The notes beneath the pieces are model-generated. The model did not search any database and was not told the origin of the DNA. It saw nothing but the letters and a program-made list of their open reading frames with translations. The translations under genes were made by a program, and so were the position numbers. Of a DNA stretch of 64,000 nucleotides, positions 38,608 through 48,319 are shown piece after piece (position 1 is the first letter of the stretch; each line of letters opens with the position of its first letter). This DNA comes from Fictibacillus arsenicus (lineage in GTDB: Bacteria > Bacillota > Bacilli > Bacillales > Fictibacillaceae). The stretch covers positions 1,860,001-1,924,000 of the forward strand of contig NZ_CP016761.1 of NCBI RefSeq assembly GCF_001642935.1, read 5' to 3'.

Positions 38608-38874
38608 ATGAAAACCCGCAAAATTCCAATGAGAAAATGCGTAGCCTGCCAAGAAATGAAGGCGAAAAAAGAATTAACACGTATTGTCCGCTCACCTGAA
38701 GGGGAAGTCTCTGTCGACTCAACCGGAAAAAAATCCGGAAGAGGAGCTTATCTTTGCCATGAACTTGTTTGTGTTGAACAAGCAAAAAAGAAAAAGATCC
38801 TAGAGACACACTTGAAGTCGAAAATTCCGGCTGATTTATACGAACAGCTTGAAAAAGGAAGTCATACATCTTGA
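38608..38874 (+). CDS. rnpM: RNase P modulator RnpM (YlxR)
   Basis: This 88-aa basic protein has the YlxR fold signature [22 protein letters not shown], then [10 protein letters not shown]. It is an RNA-binding protein of the nusA operon, recently described in B. subtilis as an RNase P modulator. ATG 38608 follows GAGGTGGAG; GTG 38599 lies within that site. The stop TGA overlaps the TTG start of the next gene. Confidence 0.92.
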   Translation: MKTRKIPMRKCVACQEMKAKKELTRIVRSPEGEVSVDSTGKKSGRGAYLCHELVCVEQAKKKKILETHLKSKIPADLYEQLEKGSHTS

Positions 38875-39176
38875 AAACAAGCCGGTGGGAAAACTTTCTT
38901 GGAATAGCGGCTCGGGCCGGAAAAGTAATATCTGGTGAAGAGCTTGTAGTAAAAAGCATACAAAAACAGAACGCAAAAATTGTTTTATTATCAAAAGATG
39001 CTTCTGAGAACACGAAGAAAAAGGTAACAGATAAGTGTCTTTTCTATAAAGTCGATTATTTTTGGATAGAAGATCGAAATGTTTTAGGCAAAGCAATTGG
39101 AAAAGAACAGCGAGTTGTAGTTGCTGTAAATGATCAAGGATTTTCAAAGCGTTTAAAGGAACTTCTTGATCACTAA
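38871..39176 (+). CDS. rplGA: L7Ae-family ribosomal protein YlxQ
   Basis: This 101-aa protein has the L7Ae/L30e fold: [40 protein letters not shown], then [15 protein letters not shown]. It is a predicted RNA-binding protein (kink-turn binder) associated with the ribosome. The start is TTG 38871 overlapping the rnpM stop, with AAAAAGGAAG upstream. It lies between rnpM and infB as in other Bacillales. Confidence 0.93.
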   Translation: MKTSRWENFLGIAARAGKVISGEELVVKSIQKQNAKIVLLSKDASENTKKKVTDKCLFYKVDYFWIEDRNVLGKAIGKEQRVVVAVNDQGFSKRLKELLDH

Positions 39177-39191
39177 CACGGGGGTGAACAT

Positions 39192-41486
39192 ATGAGTAAA
39201 ATACGCGTATACGAATATGCGAAACAGAAAAATGTTCAAAGTAAAGACATAATCGAAAAGCTTAAAACAATGGATGTCCATGTGGCGAATCATATGTCTA
39301 TGATCGATCAGGCTGCTTTAACAAAGCTAGATGAAGCTTATAATTCAAAAGCACAAAAAGATCAGCCTGCAAAACCAAAAAATCAGAATCAACTCCCTAA
39401 AACAGATAAGAATAGAAACAACTCTGGTAACGACACCAAATCTAATAAAAAGGAAGTTCAAAAAGAGAGTAATATGAAAATTAAAAAAGAGACCGATAAT
39501 CGTAACTCATCACAATCAAAAAGCCCGCAAACTCAAGGGGCGAAGCCAGGTAATTCAAATAGCCAGAATGCTGCAAAGAATAACAATTCTAAAAACAGCA
39601 ACAACAGAAACCAGAATAACAACAATAGAAATAACAATAACCGAAACAATAACAACAAGAACCAGAACAGAAATAAACAAAACAGAGGCGGAGGCAGCCA
39701 GCAGCAAGCTCCTCAAAAGAAGGTTCTTGAGACTCCAAGCAAAATCACTTTTACTGATACTCTTCAAGTAGGTGAACTTGCGAAAAAATTAAATAAAGAT
39801 ACTTCTGAAATCATCAAAAAGCTAATGGGTCTTGGTATTATGGCAACGATCAATCAAGAGCTTGATAAAGAAGCGATTGAACTAATCGCCGCTGATTATG
39901 ATGTTGAAGTGGAAGAAGAAATTATCGTTGATGAAACGGAATTCGAAAATTATGAAGTCGTTGACGATGAAAAAGATATGCAAGTACGTCCGCCGGTTGT
40001 AACAATCATGGGGCACGTTGACCATGGTAAAACAACGCTTCTTGATGCTATCCGAAACACGAAAGTAACTGCAGGAGAAGCTGGTGGTATTACTCAGCAC
40101 ATCGGTGCATACCAAATCACAAACAACGGAAAACAAATTACATTCCTTGATACACCAGGACATGCTGCGTTTACAACTATGCGTGCACGCGGTGCTCAAG
40201 TAACGGATATTACAATTCTTGTTGTAGCTGCTGATGATGGTGTAATGCCGCAGACTGTTGAAGCGATCAACCATGCAAAAGCCGCTGAAGTACCGATTAT
40301 CGTTGCTGTAAACAAAATGGATAAAGAAGCTGCTAACCCAGACCGAGTTATGCAGGAACTTACTGAACATGGACTAGTTTCTGAAGCATGGGGCGGAGAT
40401 ACAATCTTCGTTAACGTTTCAGCTATTAAAGGTGACGGAATTGATGACCTTCTTGAAATGATCAACCTTGTTTCAGAAGTAGAAGAATTAAAAGCAAATC
40501 CTAACCGAACTGCTGCCGGAACTGTAATTGAAGCACAGCTTGATAAAGGCCGTGGTTCTGTTGCAACGCTTCTAGTGCAGTCAGGTACATTAAATGTTGG
40601 AGATCCAATCGTAGTTGGACATACGTACGGACGTGTTCGTGCGATGGTAAATGATCTTGGCCGCCGTGTTAAGTCTGTTGGACCTTCAACTCCTGTTGAA
40701 ATTACAGGATTGAATGATGTTCCACAAGCTGGAGACCCATTCATGGTATTTGCTGATGAGAAAAAAGCTCGCCAAGTTGGAGAATCCCGTTTCAAGAAAC
40801 AACAGGATGCTCAGCGTAAAGAATCTTCTAAACTTAACCTTGATGACCTCTTTAATCAGATTAAAGAAGGTGAGATTAAAGATATCAATGTCATCATTAA
40901 AGGTGATGTTCAAGGTTCTGTAGAAGCACTTGCTGGTTCTCTTCAAAAGATCGATGTTGAAGGTGTTAAGGTTAAAATCATTCACTCAGGTGTTGGAGCG
41001 ATCAACGAGTATGATATCATGCTTGCATCTGCTTCAAATGCAATCGTAATCGGTTTTAACGTTCGTCCGGATGCAGGTGCTAAACGTACTGCTGACGCTG
41101 AGAAGGTTGATGTTCGTCTTCACCGTATCATCTACAACGTTATTGAAGAAATCGAATCGGCGATGAAAGGTATGCTCGACCCTGAATTCGAAGAAAAAGT
41201 TATCGGTCAGGTTGAAGTCAGAACAACTTTTAAAGTATCAAAAGTTGGTACGATCGCTGGCTGTTATGTTACAGAAGGTAAAATTACAAGAGATTCCACA
41301 GTACGTTTAATCCGTGATGGTGTTGTTTCTTACGAGGGCAAGATTGATGCACTTAAACGATTCAAAGATGATGCCAAAGAAGTTTCTGCTGGATACGAAT
41401 GTGGTATTACTCTTGAAAAGTTCAATGATATTAAAGAAGGCGACATCATTGAAGCTTATATTATGGAAGAAATTAAAGTAAAATGA
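39192..41486 (+). CDS. infB: Translation initiation factor IF-2
   Basis: This 764-aa protein has an N-terminal IF2-N domain ([20 protein letters not shown]) and a long Lys/Gln/Ser-rich linker. A striking Asn-rich run of NNNRNNNN-type repeats covers about residues 130-165. The second IF2-N-like domain ([20 protein letters not shown]) follows. The G domain has G1 GHVDHGKT near residue 274, DTPGHAAF and NKMD. Domains II-IV ([11 protein letters not shown]) complete it. It brings initiator tRNA to the 30S subunit. Internal starts giving shorter IF-2 forms are possible but not evident. Confidence 0.98.
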   Translation: MSKIRVYEYAKQKNVQSKDIIEKLKTMDVHVANHMSMIDQAALTKLDEAYNSKAQKDQPAKPKNQNQLPKTDKNRNNSGNDTKSNKKEVQKESNMKIKKETDNRNSSQSKSPQTQGAKPGNSNSQNAAKNNNSKNSNNRNQNNNNRNNNNRNNNNKNQNRNKQNRGGGSQQQAPQKKVLETPSKITFTDTLQVGELAKKLNKDTSEIIKKLMGLGIMATINQELDKEAIELIAADYDVEVEEEIIVDETEFENYEVVDDEKDMQVRPPVVTIMGHVDHGKTTLLDAIRNTKVTAGEAGGITQHIGAYQITNNGKQITFLDTPGHAAFTTMRARGAQVTDITILVVAADDGVMPQTVEAINHAKAAEVPIIVAVNKMDKEAANPDRVMQELTEHGLVSEAWGGDTIFVNVSAIKGDGIDDLLEMINLVSEVEELKANPNRTAAGTVIEAQLDKGRGSVATLLVQSGTLNVGDPIVVGHTYGRVRAMVNDLGRRVKSVGPSTPVEITGLNDVPQAGDPFMVFADEKKARQVGESRFKKQQDAQRKESSKLNLDDLFNQIKEGEIKDINVIIKGDVQGSVEALAGSLQKIDVEGVKVKIIHSGVGAINEYDIMLASASNAIVIGFNVRPDAGAKRTADAEKVDVRLHRIIYNVIEEIESAMKGMLDPEFEEKVIGQVEVRTTFKVSKVGTIAGCYVTEGKITRDSTVRLIRDGVVSYEGKIDALKRFKDDAKEVSAGYECGITLEKFNDIKEGDIIEAYIMEEIKVK

Positions 41487-41761
41487 TCGGATTATTAACG
41501 GTTGAGTTTTTCATATATGAAGCACAGTCGTTAAAAGATAAGCGTTCGGTTGTTCAAAAAGCGGTTAACAGACTTCGGCAGCGCTTAAACCTTGCTGTAT
41601 CTGAAACTGGATTCCAGGATTTATGGCAGCGTGCAGAGATAAGTATGGTAACCGTTTCTTCGGACAAAATAATAGCAGAAAAAGAATTGCAAAGAGCACT
41701 TGCAATGATTACATCTATTACCGAATTGGAAGTAACCAATTCTAAAGTGGAGTGGCTATAA
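41483..41761 (+). CDS. ylxP: DUF503 family protein YlxP
   Basis: This 92-aa protein has the ferredoxin-like DUF503 pattern: [28 protein letters not shown], later [23 protein letters not shown]. The family sits next to rbfA in Firmicutes and has been linked to ribosome assembly; biochemical function is not settled. The ATG overlaps the infB stop (ATGA), so translation is coupled. Confidence 0.93.
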   Translation: MIGLLTVEFFIYEAQSLKDKRSVVQKAVNRLRQRLNLAVSETGFQDLWQRAEISMVTVSSDKIIAEKELQRALAMITSITELEVTNSKVEWL

Positions 41762-41792
41762 AGCAAGTGGCAAGAAACGGGGTGTATAAATT

Positions 41793-42179
41793 ATGGGCAC
41801 AATCCGTTCCAACCGTGTTGGGGAACAGATGAAAAAAGAGCTTACTGATATTATTGGCCGGAAACTGAAAGACCCCCGCGTTGGTTTTGTAACTGTTACG
41901 GCGGTTGATGTAACTGGTGACCTGCAGCAAGCGACTGTATACGTTTCTGTTTTTGGCGACAGTGAACAAAAAGAACAGACTTTGCGCAGTCTTGCTAAAG
42001 CTACTGGTTTTATCAGGACTGAAATTGGAAAACGTATACGCATGCGTAAAACACCGGACATCTTCTTTAAATTTGATGAATCCTTAAATTATGGAAGCAA
42101 GATCGAAAGTCTTTTATCTGAGATTAAACGAGATGACGAAGACAGCGAAGAAGAAAACGAAGATTATCCGAAACCATAA
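41793..42179 (+). CDS. rbfA: Ribosome-binding factor A
   Basis: This 128-aa KH-like protein has [44 protein letters not shown] and [21 protein letters not shown]. RbfA assists late 16S rRNA maturation of the 30S subunit. The C-terminal tail is acidic. An ACGGGGTG ribosome site precedes the ATG. It is the last gene of the rimP operon, which ends at a strong terminator; truB is separated by repeat copy C. Confidence 0.96.
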   Translation: MGTIRSNRVGEQMKKELTDIIGRKLKDPRVGFVTVTAVDVTGDLQQATVYVSVFGDSEQKEQTLRSLAKATGFIRTEIGKRIRMRKTPDIFFKFDESLNYGSKIESLLSEIKRDDEDSEEENEDYPKP

Positions 42180-42180
42180 T

Positions 42181-42226
42181 AGCAAATGGATAGGCAATTA
42201 AATAAATTGTCTATCCATTTTTTGCT
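42181..42226 (+). terminator. Intrinsic terminator after rbfA
   Basis: AAATGGATAGGCAAT (42184-42198) pairs with ATTGTCTATCCATTT (42206-42220) with a single G-U pair, followed by T residues; outer AGCAAA/TTTGCT extends the symmetry. It closes the rimP-rbfA operon. Confidence 0.85.
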
Positions 42227-42240
42227 TAAAATACATCCAT

Positions 42241-42512
42241 GGCTCTTTTCTAAGATTTTTTTTGAAAAACTCTTCGTCGACAAAAGTTGATTGTAGTGGA
42301 AGGTGAGAGACTCCTGCGAGAGCAGCGTGCCAGCTACCTGAGTTTACTTCTCGCAAGGCATGCGACGAGGAAGCTTGCTGCGGCAGGATTTTCTAATTAC
42401 GCAGGAGCAACACTAAATATCTTTCACCGTGGGCACCGCACGCCCCGCGGAAAGCGAGCATCCTGGAACGGAAATCAACCACTTCACATATCAACAGAGT
42501 TTGCGAACAGCC
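42241..42512 (+). repeat. Dispersed structured intergenic repeat, copy C (long form)
   Basis: The left end is GGCTCTTTTCTAAG and the right end GAACAGCC. The core has GTTGATTGTAGTGGAAGGTG, GAGACTCCTGCG and CGCCCCGCGGAAAGCGAGC with CGGAAATCAACC. An extra module at about 42325-42413 starts GCGTGCCAGCTACCTGA, holds GCAAGGCATGCGACGAGG and ends near CGCAGGAGCAACAC. The same module occurs in copies D and E. It fills most of the rbfA-truB gap. An open frame at 42287-42541 only reads the repeat. Confidence 0.85.
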
Positions 42513-42555
42513 CAAATTATTTAACTTATGCAGGTATGTAAAAGGAGAAATTGAT

Positions 42556-43467
42556 ATGACTGTTAGGCAAGGAATTTTAGCACTGAAAAAACCTGCCGGA
42601 ATGACATCACATGACTGTGTAGGAAAAATACGCAGAATCTTTTCAACTAAAAAAGTGGGACACACCGGAACTCTGGATCCGGAAGTTACAGGTGTGCTGC
42701 CTATCTGTATTGGAAGAGCAACAAAAATTGCTGAGTATATGTCTGATTACGGCAAAGAATATATCGGTGAAGTTACGCTCGGCTATTCGACAGAGACAGA
42801 AGATGCACATGGCGACAAAGTAATGGAAAGACAAGTAGAGGAAGATATAGACTTTGGAAAAATAAAAGAGATTTTACGGTCTCTTACAGGCGAGATTGAA
42901 CAAGTTCCTCCCATGTACTCGGCTGTTAAGGTTAACGGTAAAAAACTTTATGAATACGCAAGGCAGGGAATTCAAATTGAAAGACCAAAACGGAAAGTGA
43001 CCATATATGAGCTTGAACTGCTGAACAAAGAGGATACTTTAAGAAAAGAAAGTCCTGTATTTTCATATAGAGTAAAATGTTCTAAAGGGACTTATGTCCG
43101 TACCCTCGCTGTTGCTATCGGTGAAAAGCTAGGTTATCCCGCTCATATGTCATCTCTGATAAGAACAGCCTCAGGTCCATTTACTTTAAGCGATTGTGTC
43201 ACATTTGAAGAGCTGGAAAACACAGAGTCACCTTTGGATAATTTCTTATTTCCACTAGAGAGAGGGATCTCGCATTTTCCAAAATGGACTGTTGATGAGG
43301 AGACTGAGGCACAAGTAAGAAATGGATCAGTGCTGCCTAAACCAAAAGAGTTGGAACAAAGTCCGTTTGGTGTTTATAATGAAGAAGGAAAATGTCTAGC
43401 CATATATCAGCTGCATCCTTCTAAACCTGGTTTGATTAAACCAGCGAAAGTGTTAGCCATTGAATAA
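42556..43467 (+). CDS. truB: tRNA pseudouridine(55) synthase TruB
   Basis: This 303-aa enzyme has the TruB signature GILALKKPAGMTSHDCV, HTGTLDPEVTGVLPICIGRATK (catalytic aspartate in TLDP), QVPPMYSAVKVNGKKLYEYAR and CSKGTYVRTLA. It makes pseudouridine 55 in the T-loop of tRNAs. AAAGGAGA precedes the ATG. It is cut off from the rbfA operon by a terminator and repeat copy C. No clear promoter is seen, so it may start within or at the end of the repeat. Confidence 0.97.
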   Translation: MTVRQGILALKKPAGMTSHDCVGKIRRIFSTKKVGHTGTLDPEVTGVLPICIGRATKIAEYMSDYGKEYIGEVTLGYSTETEDAHGDKVMERQVEEDIDFGKIKEILRSLTGEIEQVPPMYSAVKVNGKKLYEYARQGIQIERPKRKVTIYELELLNKEDTLRKESPVFSYRVKCSKGTYVRTLAVAIGEKLGYPAHMSSLIRTASGPFTLSDCVTFEELENTESPLDNFLFPLERGISHFPKWTVDEETEAQVRNGSVLPKPKELEQSPFGVYNEEGKCLAIYQLHPSKPGLIKPAKVLAIE

Positions 43468-43491
43468 CGAAACAGGTTAGTAGGTGAGTTT

Positions 43492-44433
43492 TTGGAAACG
43501 ATCGTCATTAATCATCCTCATCATTATGAAAAAGAAAGTCTCCCGCCATTAATCTTGGCATTAGGCTACTTCGACGGAATTCACATCGGACATCAGCGTG
43601 TGATAAATACTGCTATTGAACTTGCAGAAAGAAATGGAGCAATTCCAGCTGTTATGAGTTTTCATCCGCATCCTTCTGTTGTCTTGGGAAAAGCGGATGA
43701 AACTTGGACATATATCACACCGCTTGAAGAAAAGAAAAAGATGTTAGAAAGTATGGGAGTTAAACGTTTTTATCTTGTGAAATTCGATCTTGATTTTGCT
43801 TCACTCTCTACAAAAGATTTTGTTGACCAGTATATTGTCGGTTTAAATGTAAAACATGTTGTAACAGGTTTTGATTTTACATACGGCAAGTATGGAAAAG
43901 GAAATGTGGAAACACTGGTTCATGAAGCTGACGGCAAATTTGGTCAAACTGTAATTGAGAAGATTGAAGAAAAGGGCCAGAAAATAAGTTCTACCCTTAT
44001 TCGCCAATGCCTCAGAGAAGGACTGGTCGAGAGCATTGTTCATTATCTCGGCAGAAGATATAAACTCAATGGTACTGTCATACATGGAGACAAACGCGGA
44101 CGTACAATAGGTTTTCCTACAGCAAATCTTGACACAGATGTCTATACCCTTCCAAAAACAGGGGTTTACGCCGTAGAAGTTAGTGTTGACGGAGAAAAGT
44201 TCAATGCAATGGCAAATGTGGGCTATAAGCCAACTTTTAAAGATAATCAAAAAATGCCTTCTTTAGAAGTTCATATCTTTAATTTTCAAAAAGAGATCTA
44301 TGGTAGAACGATTAGTGTTACTTGGCTGAAAAGAATCAGGGATGAAAAGAAATTCAATTCTATCGATGAATTGATCGAACAGCTAAAAACAGATAAGAAC
44401 GAGACATTATCAATCATACAGTCAATGTGTTAA
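43492..44433 (+). CDS. ribF: Bifunctional riboflavin kinase/FAD synthetase
   Basis: This 313-aa protein has an N-terminal FMN adenylyltransferase domain (ALGYFDGIHIGHQRVI near residue 24; later ISSTLIRQCLREG) and a C-terminal riboflavin kinase domain (RGRTIGFPTANLDTD; MANVGYKPTF; EVHIFNF). It makes FMN and FAD. In B. subtilis the gene is called ribC. The start is TTG 43492 with AGGTGAG six bases upstream. It follows truB after about 24 nt, consistent with a truB-ribF unit. Confidence 0.96.
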   Translation: METIVINHPHHYEKESLPPLILALGYFDGIHIGHQRVINTAIELAERNGAIPAVMSFHPHPSVVLGKADETWTYITPLEEKKKMLESMGVKRFYLVKFDLDFASLSTKDFVDQYIVGLNVKHVVTGFDFTYGKYGKGNVETLVHEADGKFGQTVIEKIEEKGQKISSTLIRQCLREGLVESIVHYLGRRYKLNGTVIHGDKRGRTIGFPTANLDTDVYTLPKTGVYAVEVSVDGEKFNAMANVGYKPTFKDNQKMPSLEVHIFNFQKEIYGRTISVTWLKRIRDEKKFNSIDELIEQLKTDKNETLSIIQSMC

Positions 44434-44439
44434 AAAAAC

Positions 44440-44468
44440 TTGCATTTATTTCTTAAACAGGCTATGCT
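44440..44468 (+). promoter_or_regulatory. Sigma-A-type promoter of rpsO
   Basis: TTGCAT (44440-44445) and TATGCT (44463-44468) have 17-nt spacing, just past the ribF stop. Confidence 0.55.
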
Positions 44469-44473
44469 AATAC

Positions 44474-44572
44474 ATGTACATTTTTAATGTACAAAATAAC
44501 CGTTGCTTGGCAAGTCGAGTCACCGACGCTTGCTCGGTAATAGGTGTTTCTAATATTAAGGAGGTGAAAAGG
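44474..44572 (+). promoter_or_regulatory. Structured rpsO leader, candidate S15 autoregulatory site
   Basis: TGTACAT/ATGTACA forms a 7-bp hairpin at about 44475-44493. Further on, GCAAGTCG (44510-44517) pairs with CGA and CTTGC (to 44533) across a 2-nt bulge. Ribosome site AAGGAGGTG follows. S15 is known to bind its own leader in several bacteria including bacilli. The structure here is read by eye, and its match to known S15 motifs is not tested. Confidence 0.5.
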
Positions 44573-44842
44573 ATGGCTATTACTCAAGAGCGTAAAAACG
44601 AACTAATCAGCGAGTATAAGGTACATGATACGGACACTGGATCTCCAGAAGTTCAAATCGCTATCCTTACTGAACAAATTAATGAGTTGAATGATCACTT
44701 GCGTACACACAAGAAAGATCACCACTCACGTCGTGGTCTATTAAAAATGGTTGGTAAGCGCCGTAACTTGTTAACGTACCTACGTAACAAGGACATCACG
44801 CGTTACCGCGAATTGATCGGAAGACTAGGATTACGTCGTTAA
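44573..44842 (+). CDS. rpsO: 30S ribosomal protein S15
   Basis: This 89-aa S15 starts [32 protein letters not shown] and has [26 protein letters not shown]. It binds 16S rRNA early in 30S assembly. ATG 44573 follows AAGGAGGTGAAAAGG; the in-frame extension to 44474 would translate the leader hairpins and is rejected. It is a monocistronic unit with its own promoter and terminator. Confidence 0.98.
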   Translation: MAITQERKNELISEYKVHDTDTGSPEVQIAILTEQINELNDHLRTHKKDHHSRRGLLKMVGKRRNLLTYLRNKDITRYRELIGRLGLRR

Positions 44843-44848
44843 TCCAAC

Positions 44849-44877
44849 AAAAGCGGGATTTAATCCCGCTTTTTTTA
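44849..44877 (+). terminator. Intrinsic terminator after rpsO
   Basis: AAAAGCGGGA and TCCCGCTTTT arms with a 5-nt loop and a T-run form a textbook terminator. Confidence 0.9.
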
Positions 44878-44971
44878 TTGCAAGCAATACGATATCGGAC
44901 ATATCAGAAATATTTTATTCAGGGTGCTAAATTCTTTACAGTTTTTCTTTTTAGGAAGGACTACGTTAGGA

Positions 44972-44977
44972 TATAAT
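44972..44977 (+). promoter_or_regulatory. Candidate -10 box of pnp
   Basis: A perfect TATAAT lies 52 bases before the pnp ATG, but the -35 region (T-rich, TTTTTA-like at about 44948) is weak. Confidence 0.45.
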
Positions 44978-45029
44978 AGAACCATAAAATACTAGGATTT
45001 TTTAAGTGTTGAGAGGAGTACCAAGTAAA

Positions 45030-47144
45030 ATGGATCAACAAAAACGAACTTTTACCATGGACTGGGCGGGCAGAACGCTTACGTTCGAAATTGGAGAATT
45101 AGCAAAACAAGCAAACGGTGCTGTTATGGTCAGATATGGTGATACGGCAGTACTCTCTACTGCTGTAGCTTCAAAACAGCCCAAAAATTTAAGTTTTTTC
45201 CCACTGACAGTAAACTACGAAGAACGTTTATACGCAGTTGGTAAAATCCCTGGAGGATTTATTAAACGTGAGGGCCGTCCAAGTGAAAAAGCTGTATTGG
45301 CAAGCCGCTTGATTGACCGTCCGATCCGTCCTTTATTTGCTGATGGTTTCCGTAACGAAGTACAAGTTGTCAGCACTGTAATGAGTGTTGATCAAAACTG
45401 TTCTTCTGAAATGGCAGCAATGATCGGATCATCCCTTGCATTGTCTATTTCGGATATTCCTTTTGAAGGACCAATCGCAGGTGTTACTGTCGGGCGTATT
45501 GACGGCGAGTTTGTTATCAACCCGACTGTTGAACAAAACGAGAAAAGTGATATTCAATTAATCGTTGCAGGAACAAAACATGCGATTAACATGGTTGAAG
45601 CTGGCGCAGAAGAAGTTTCTGAGGAAACGATGCTTGAAGCAATCATGTTCGGTCATGAAGAGATTAAGAAGCTAATTGCATTCCAAGAAGAAATCGTTTC
45701 GGAAATCGGAAAAGAAAAGATGGAAGTAGTTCTTCATGAGCTTGATAAGGATCTTGAGCAAGAAGTTCGTGAAATTGTCGGAAGCGATGTAAAAGAAGCT
45801 GTAAAAGTAATTGAGAAACATGCACGTCAAGAAGCCCTTGATGCAGTTGGTGCAAATCTCGCTTCACGTTATGAAGAAGATGAAGAAAAAGCTAATGAAG
45901 CTAAAGAGATTCTACATAAACTTATCAAAGAAGAAGTTAGACGCTTAATCTTAAAAGAAAAAATTCGTCCAGATGGAAGAAAAACGGATGAGATCCGCAA
46001 ACTCTCTTCTACTGTAGGGATTTTAGCTAGAACACATGGTTCTGGTCTGTTTACACGAGGGCAGACACAAGCATTAAGTATCTGTACTTTAGGTGCGTTA
46101 GGTGATGTTCAGGTTCTTGACGGACTTGGTGTTGAAGAGTCTAAGCGGTTTATGCATCAATATAATTTCCCTCCATTCAGTGTAGGTGAAACGGGCTTTA
46201 TGCGCGGACCAGGCAGACGCGAAATCGGTCATGGTGCATTGGGAGAGCGCGCTTTAGAACAAGTAATTCCGAATGAAGAGGAATTCCCGTACACAATTCG
46301 CTTAGTTTCTGAAGTGCTTGAATCAAACGGATCTACATCTCAAGCAAGTATTTGTGCAAGTACATTGGCACTAATGGATGCTGGTGTGCCGATCAAGGCG
46401 CCAGTTGCAGGAATTGCGATGGGTCTGATCTCAGATGGTGAAGATGTTACAGTTCTTACAGATATTCAAGGTATGGAAGACCACCTTGGAGATATGGACT
46501 TTAAAGTAGCAGGTACACCAAATGGCATCACTGCTCTGCAAATGGATATTAAAATTTCAGGTATCAACCGTGAAATCCTTCAAGAGGCACTAACACAAGC
46601 AAAAGAAGGCCGTATGATTATCTTGAAGTCTATGCTTTCTACACTTTCTGAGTCTCGTACGGAATTATCTCAGTATGCTCCTAAGATTTTAACAATGAAG
46701 ATTAACCCTGACAAAATCCGTGATGTTATTGGGCCAAGCGGGAAAATCATCAATAAAATCATTGAAGAAACTGGAGTTAAAATCGACATCGAACAAGACG
46801 GAACGATCTTTATCGCTTCAACTGATGAGCCGATGAACAATAAGGCGAAGAAGATTATTGAAGATATCGTAAGAGAAGTTCAAGTTGGCGAATATTACAT
46901 GGGCAAAGTAAAGCGTATTGAAAAATTCGGTGCTTTCTTAGAACTATTCAGCGGCAAAGATGGATTAGTCCATATTTCAGAACTAGCTGAAGAGCGTGTA
47001 GGTAAAGTAGAAGATGTCGTTAAGCTTGGTGATGAAATCCTTGTGAAAGTTATGGAGATCGATAACCAGGGACGTGTAAACTTATCACGCAAAGTAGTCC
47101 TAAAAGAAGAAAAAGCGAAAAATGAACAGCAGCAGAATGTTTAA
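45030..47144 (+). CDS. pnp: Polynucleotide phosphorylase
   Basis: This 704-aa exoribonuclease has two RNase PH domains (first about residues 10-140; second from about 305 with [12 protein letters not shown] and the [15 protein letters not shown] / [20 protein letters not shown] catalytic region). An all-alpha linker separates them. A KH domain ([22 protein letters not shown]) and S1 domain ([20 protein letters not shown]) follow. It degrades RNA phosphorolytically with the RNase Y/J machinery. ATG 45030 follows GAGAGGAGT; an upstream GTG at 45006 is not favoured. Confidence 0.98.
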   Translation: MDQQKRTFTMDWAGRTLTFEIGELAKQANGAVMVRYGDTAVLSTAVASKQPKNLSFFPLTVNYEERLYAVGKIPGGFIKREGRPSEKAVLASRLIDRPIRPLFADGFRNEVQVVSTVMSVDQNCSSEMAAMIGSSLALSISDIPFEGPIAGVTVGRIDGEFVINPTVEQNEKSDIQLIVAGTKHAINMVEAGAEEVSEETMLEAIMFGHEEIKKLIAFQEEIVSEIGKEKMEVVLHELDKDLEQEVREIVGSDVKEAVKVIEKHARQEALDAVGANLASRYEEDEEKANEAKEILHKLIKEEVRRLILKEKIRPDGRKTDEIRKLSSTVGILARTHGSGLFTRGQTQALSICTLGALGDVQVLDGLGVEESKRFMHQYNFPPFSVGETGFMRGPGRREIGHGALGERALEQVIPNEEEFPYTIRLVSEVLESNGSTSQASICASTLALMDAGVPIKAPVAGIAMGLISDGEDVTVLTDIQGMEDHLGDMDFKVAGTPNGITALQMDIKISGINREILQEALTQAKEGRMIILKSMLSTLSESRTELSQYAPKILTMKINPDKIRDVIGPSGKIINKIIEETGVKIDIEQDGTIFIASTDEPMNNKAKKIIEDIVREVQVGEYYMGKVKRIEKFGAFLELFSGKDGLVHISELAEERVGKVEDVVKLGDEILVKVMEIDNQGRVNLSRKVVLKEEKAKNEQQQNV

Positions 47145-47160
47145 TTCTATACAAATAAAG

Positions 47161-47188
47161 GCCAGCCTTGCATAAGGGCTGGCTTTTT
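47161..47188 (+). terminator. Intrinsic terminator after pnp
   Basis: GCCAGCC and GGCTGGC arms around an AT-rich loop are followed by five T. Confidence 0.85.
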
Positions 47189-47265
47189 CATTGCTGTCTT
47201 AATGTTCCATTAACGTTCTAACTTGTACAGGTTGTACATAACTTGATTACAGGGAGGGGAGTTAT

Positions 47266-48240
47266 GTGAAAAAATCAATTCTTCACTGGTCCATCATCGT
47301 GTTAATCATAACTGCAACAGCTATTTCGGTGCATAACCCATTTACGAGCACTTATATCGAAAGCATTAAAGCGCAGAGTACGGCTGTTTCACAAATGAAA
47401 TCAAATTCGATCTATGCACAGATTAAAGAAAAAGCTAAGGAATTAAATAAGCCGCCTCAGAATGCTGAAATCGATCCTGTTTGGAAGGCCACTCCCGGCT
47501 ACAATGGATTAGTTGTAGATATGGAAGAATCATTTAAGGCTATGAAAAAAATAAATAAATTCGATGAAAAAAAATTAGTAGTAAAGCAAATAGAACCAAC
47601 CATACATTTAGAGAACTTGCCTGCTTCTCCTATCTATCGAGGAAATCCGGAGAAACCTATGGTAACTCTTCTTGTAAATGTAGCTTGGGGCAATGAACAT
47701 TTGCCGGGTATGCTGCAAACAATGAAGAAGAATAATGTACATTCAACTTTCTTCCTGGATGGTTCATGGGTTAAGAAAAATCCTTCCCTGGCAAAAATGA
47801 TTGCTGAAGAAAACCATGAAATTGGCAACCATGCATATTCACATCCGGATTTGAAAAAAATGACTAATACTAGAATTACCGAAGAACTCAAACAAACGAA
47901 TGAAGTTATAAATGCCACTTTGGATAAGTCACCTAATTGGTTTGCACCGCCAAGCGGAAGCTACCGGAACGATGTAGTTCAAATAGCTGCTGAACTTAAT
48001 ATGAAAACGATTCTTTGGTCTGTTGACACAGTAGACTGGAGGAATCCAAATCCTGATGAAATGGTTGAAAGAGTCTTGAATAAGGTTCACCCTGGAGCTA
48101 TGATTTTAATGCATCCAACAGCCTCTTCAGCAGCAGGTCTAGAGAAGCTTATTAAAGGTATTAAAGATAAAGGACTCAGTATCGGAACTGTCTCAGATCT
48201 TATGGATGAAAAAAGACTGCTCCCAAAATCAATTAAGTAA
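47266..48240 (+). CDS. ylxY: Polysaccharide deacetylase family protein YlxY
   Basis: This 324-aa protein has an N-terminal hydrophobic signal or anchor (about residues 5-22), a linker of about 100 residues, and a NodB-type domain. Visible motifs are VTLLVNVAWGN (in place of the usual TFDDG metal motif), STFFLDGSWVKK, HEIGNHAYSHPDL, FAPPSGSYRNDVV and LMHPTASSAAGLEKL. The first metal-binding Asp pair appears replaced (VNVAWG), as known for YlxY, so deacetylase activity is doubtful. The start is GTG 47266 after GGGAGGGGAG. It lies between pnp and mlpA as in B. subtilis. Confidence 0.88.
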   Translation: MKKSILHWSIIVLIITATAISVHNPFTSTYIESIKAQSTAVSQMKSNSIYAQIKEKAKELNKPPQNAEIDPVWKATPGYNGLVVDMEESFKAMKKINKFDEKKLVVKQIEPTIHLENLPASPIYRGNPEKPMVTLLVNVAWGNEHLPGMLQTMKKNNVHSTFFLDGSWVKKNPSLAKMIAEENHEIGNHAYSHPDLKKMTNTRITEELKQTNEVINATLDKSPNWFAPPSGSYRNDVVQIAAELNMKTILWSVDTVDWRNPNPDEMVERVLNKVHPGAMILMHPTASSAAGLEKLIKGIKDKGLSIGTVSDLMDEKRLLPKSIK

Positions 48241-48242
48241 AG

Positions 48243-48271
48243 TTGTATAGGAGTTATGATAATGGTATATT
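48243..48271 (+). promoter_or_regulatory. Sigma-A-type promoter of mlpA
   Basis: TTGTAT (48243-48248) and TATATT (48266-48271) are 17 nt apart, with a TG extended -10, right after the ylxY stop. Confidence 0.6.
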
Positions 48272-48319
48272 GTTCCTATGATTAATAGTGGCAGATTTGA
48301 CAGCTAGGGGGAAACAAGT

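Noticed and set aside
40196-40795. 199-codon minus-strand frame inside infB
   Set aside because: It is an antisense shadow of the biased infB codons, Ser/Thr/Arg-rich with no ribosome site.
42287-42541. Open frame of 84 codons between rbfA and truB
   Set aside because: It is read from repeat copy C; the frame is not preserved in copies D and E and no ribosome site is present.
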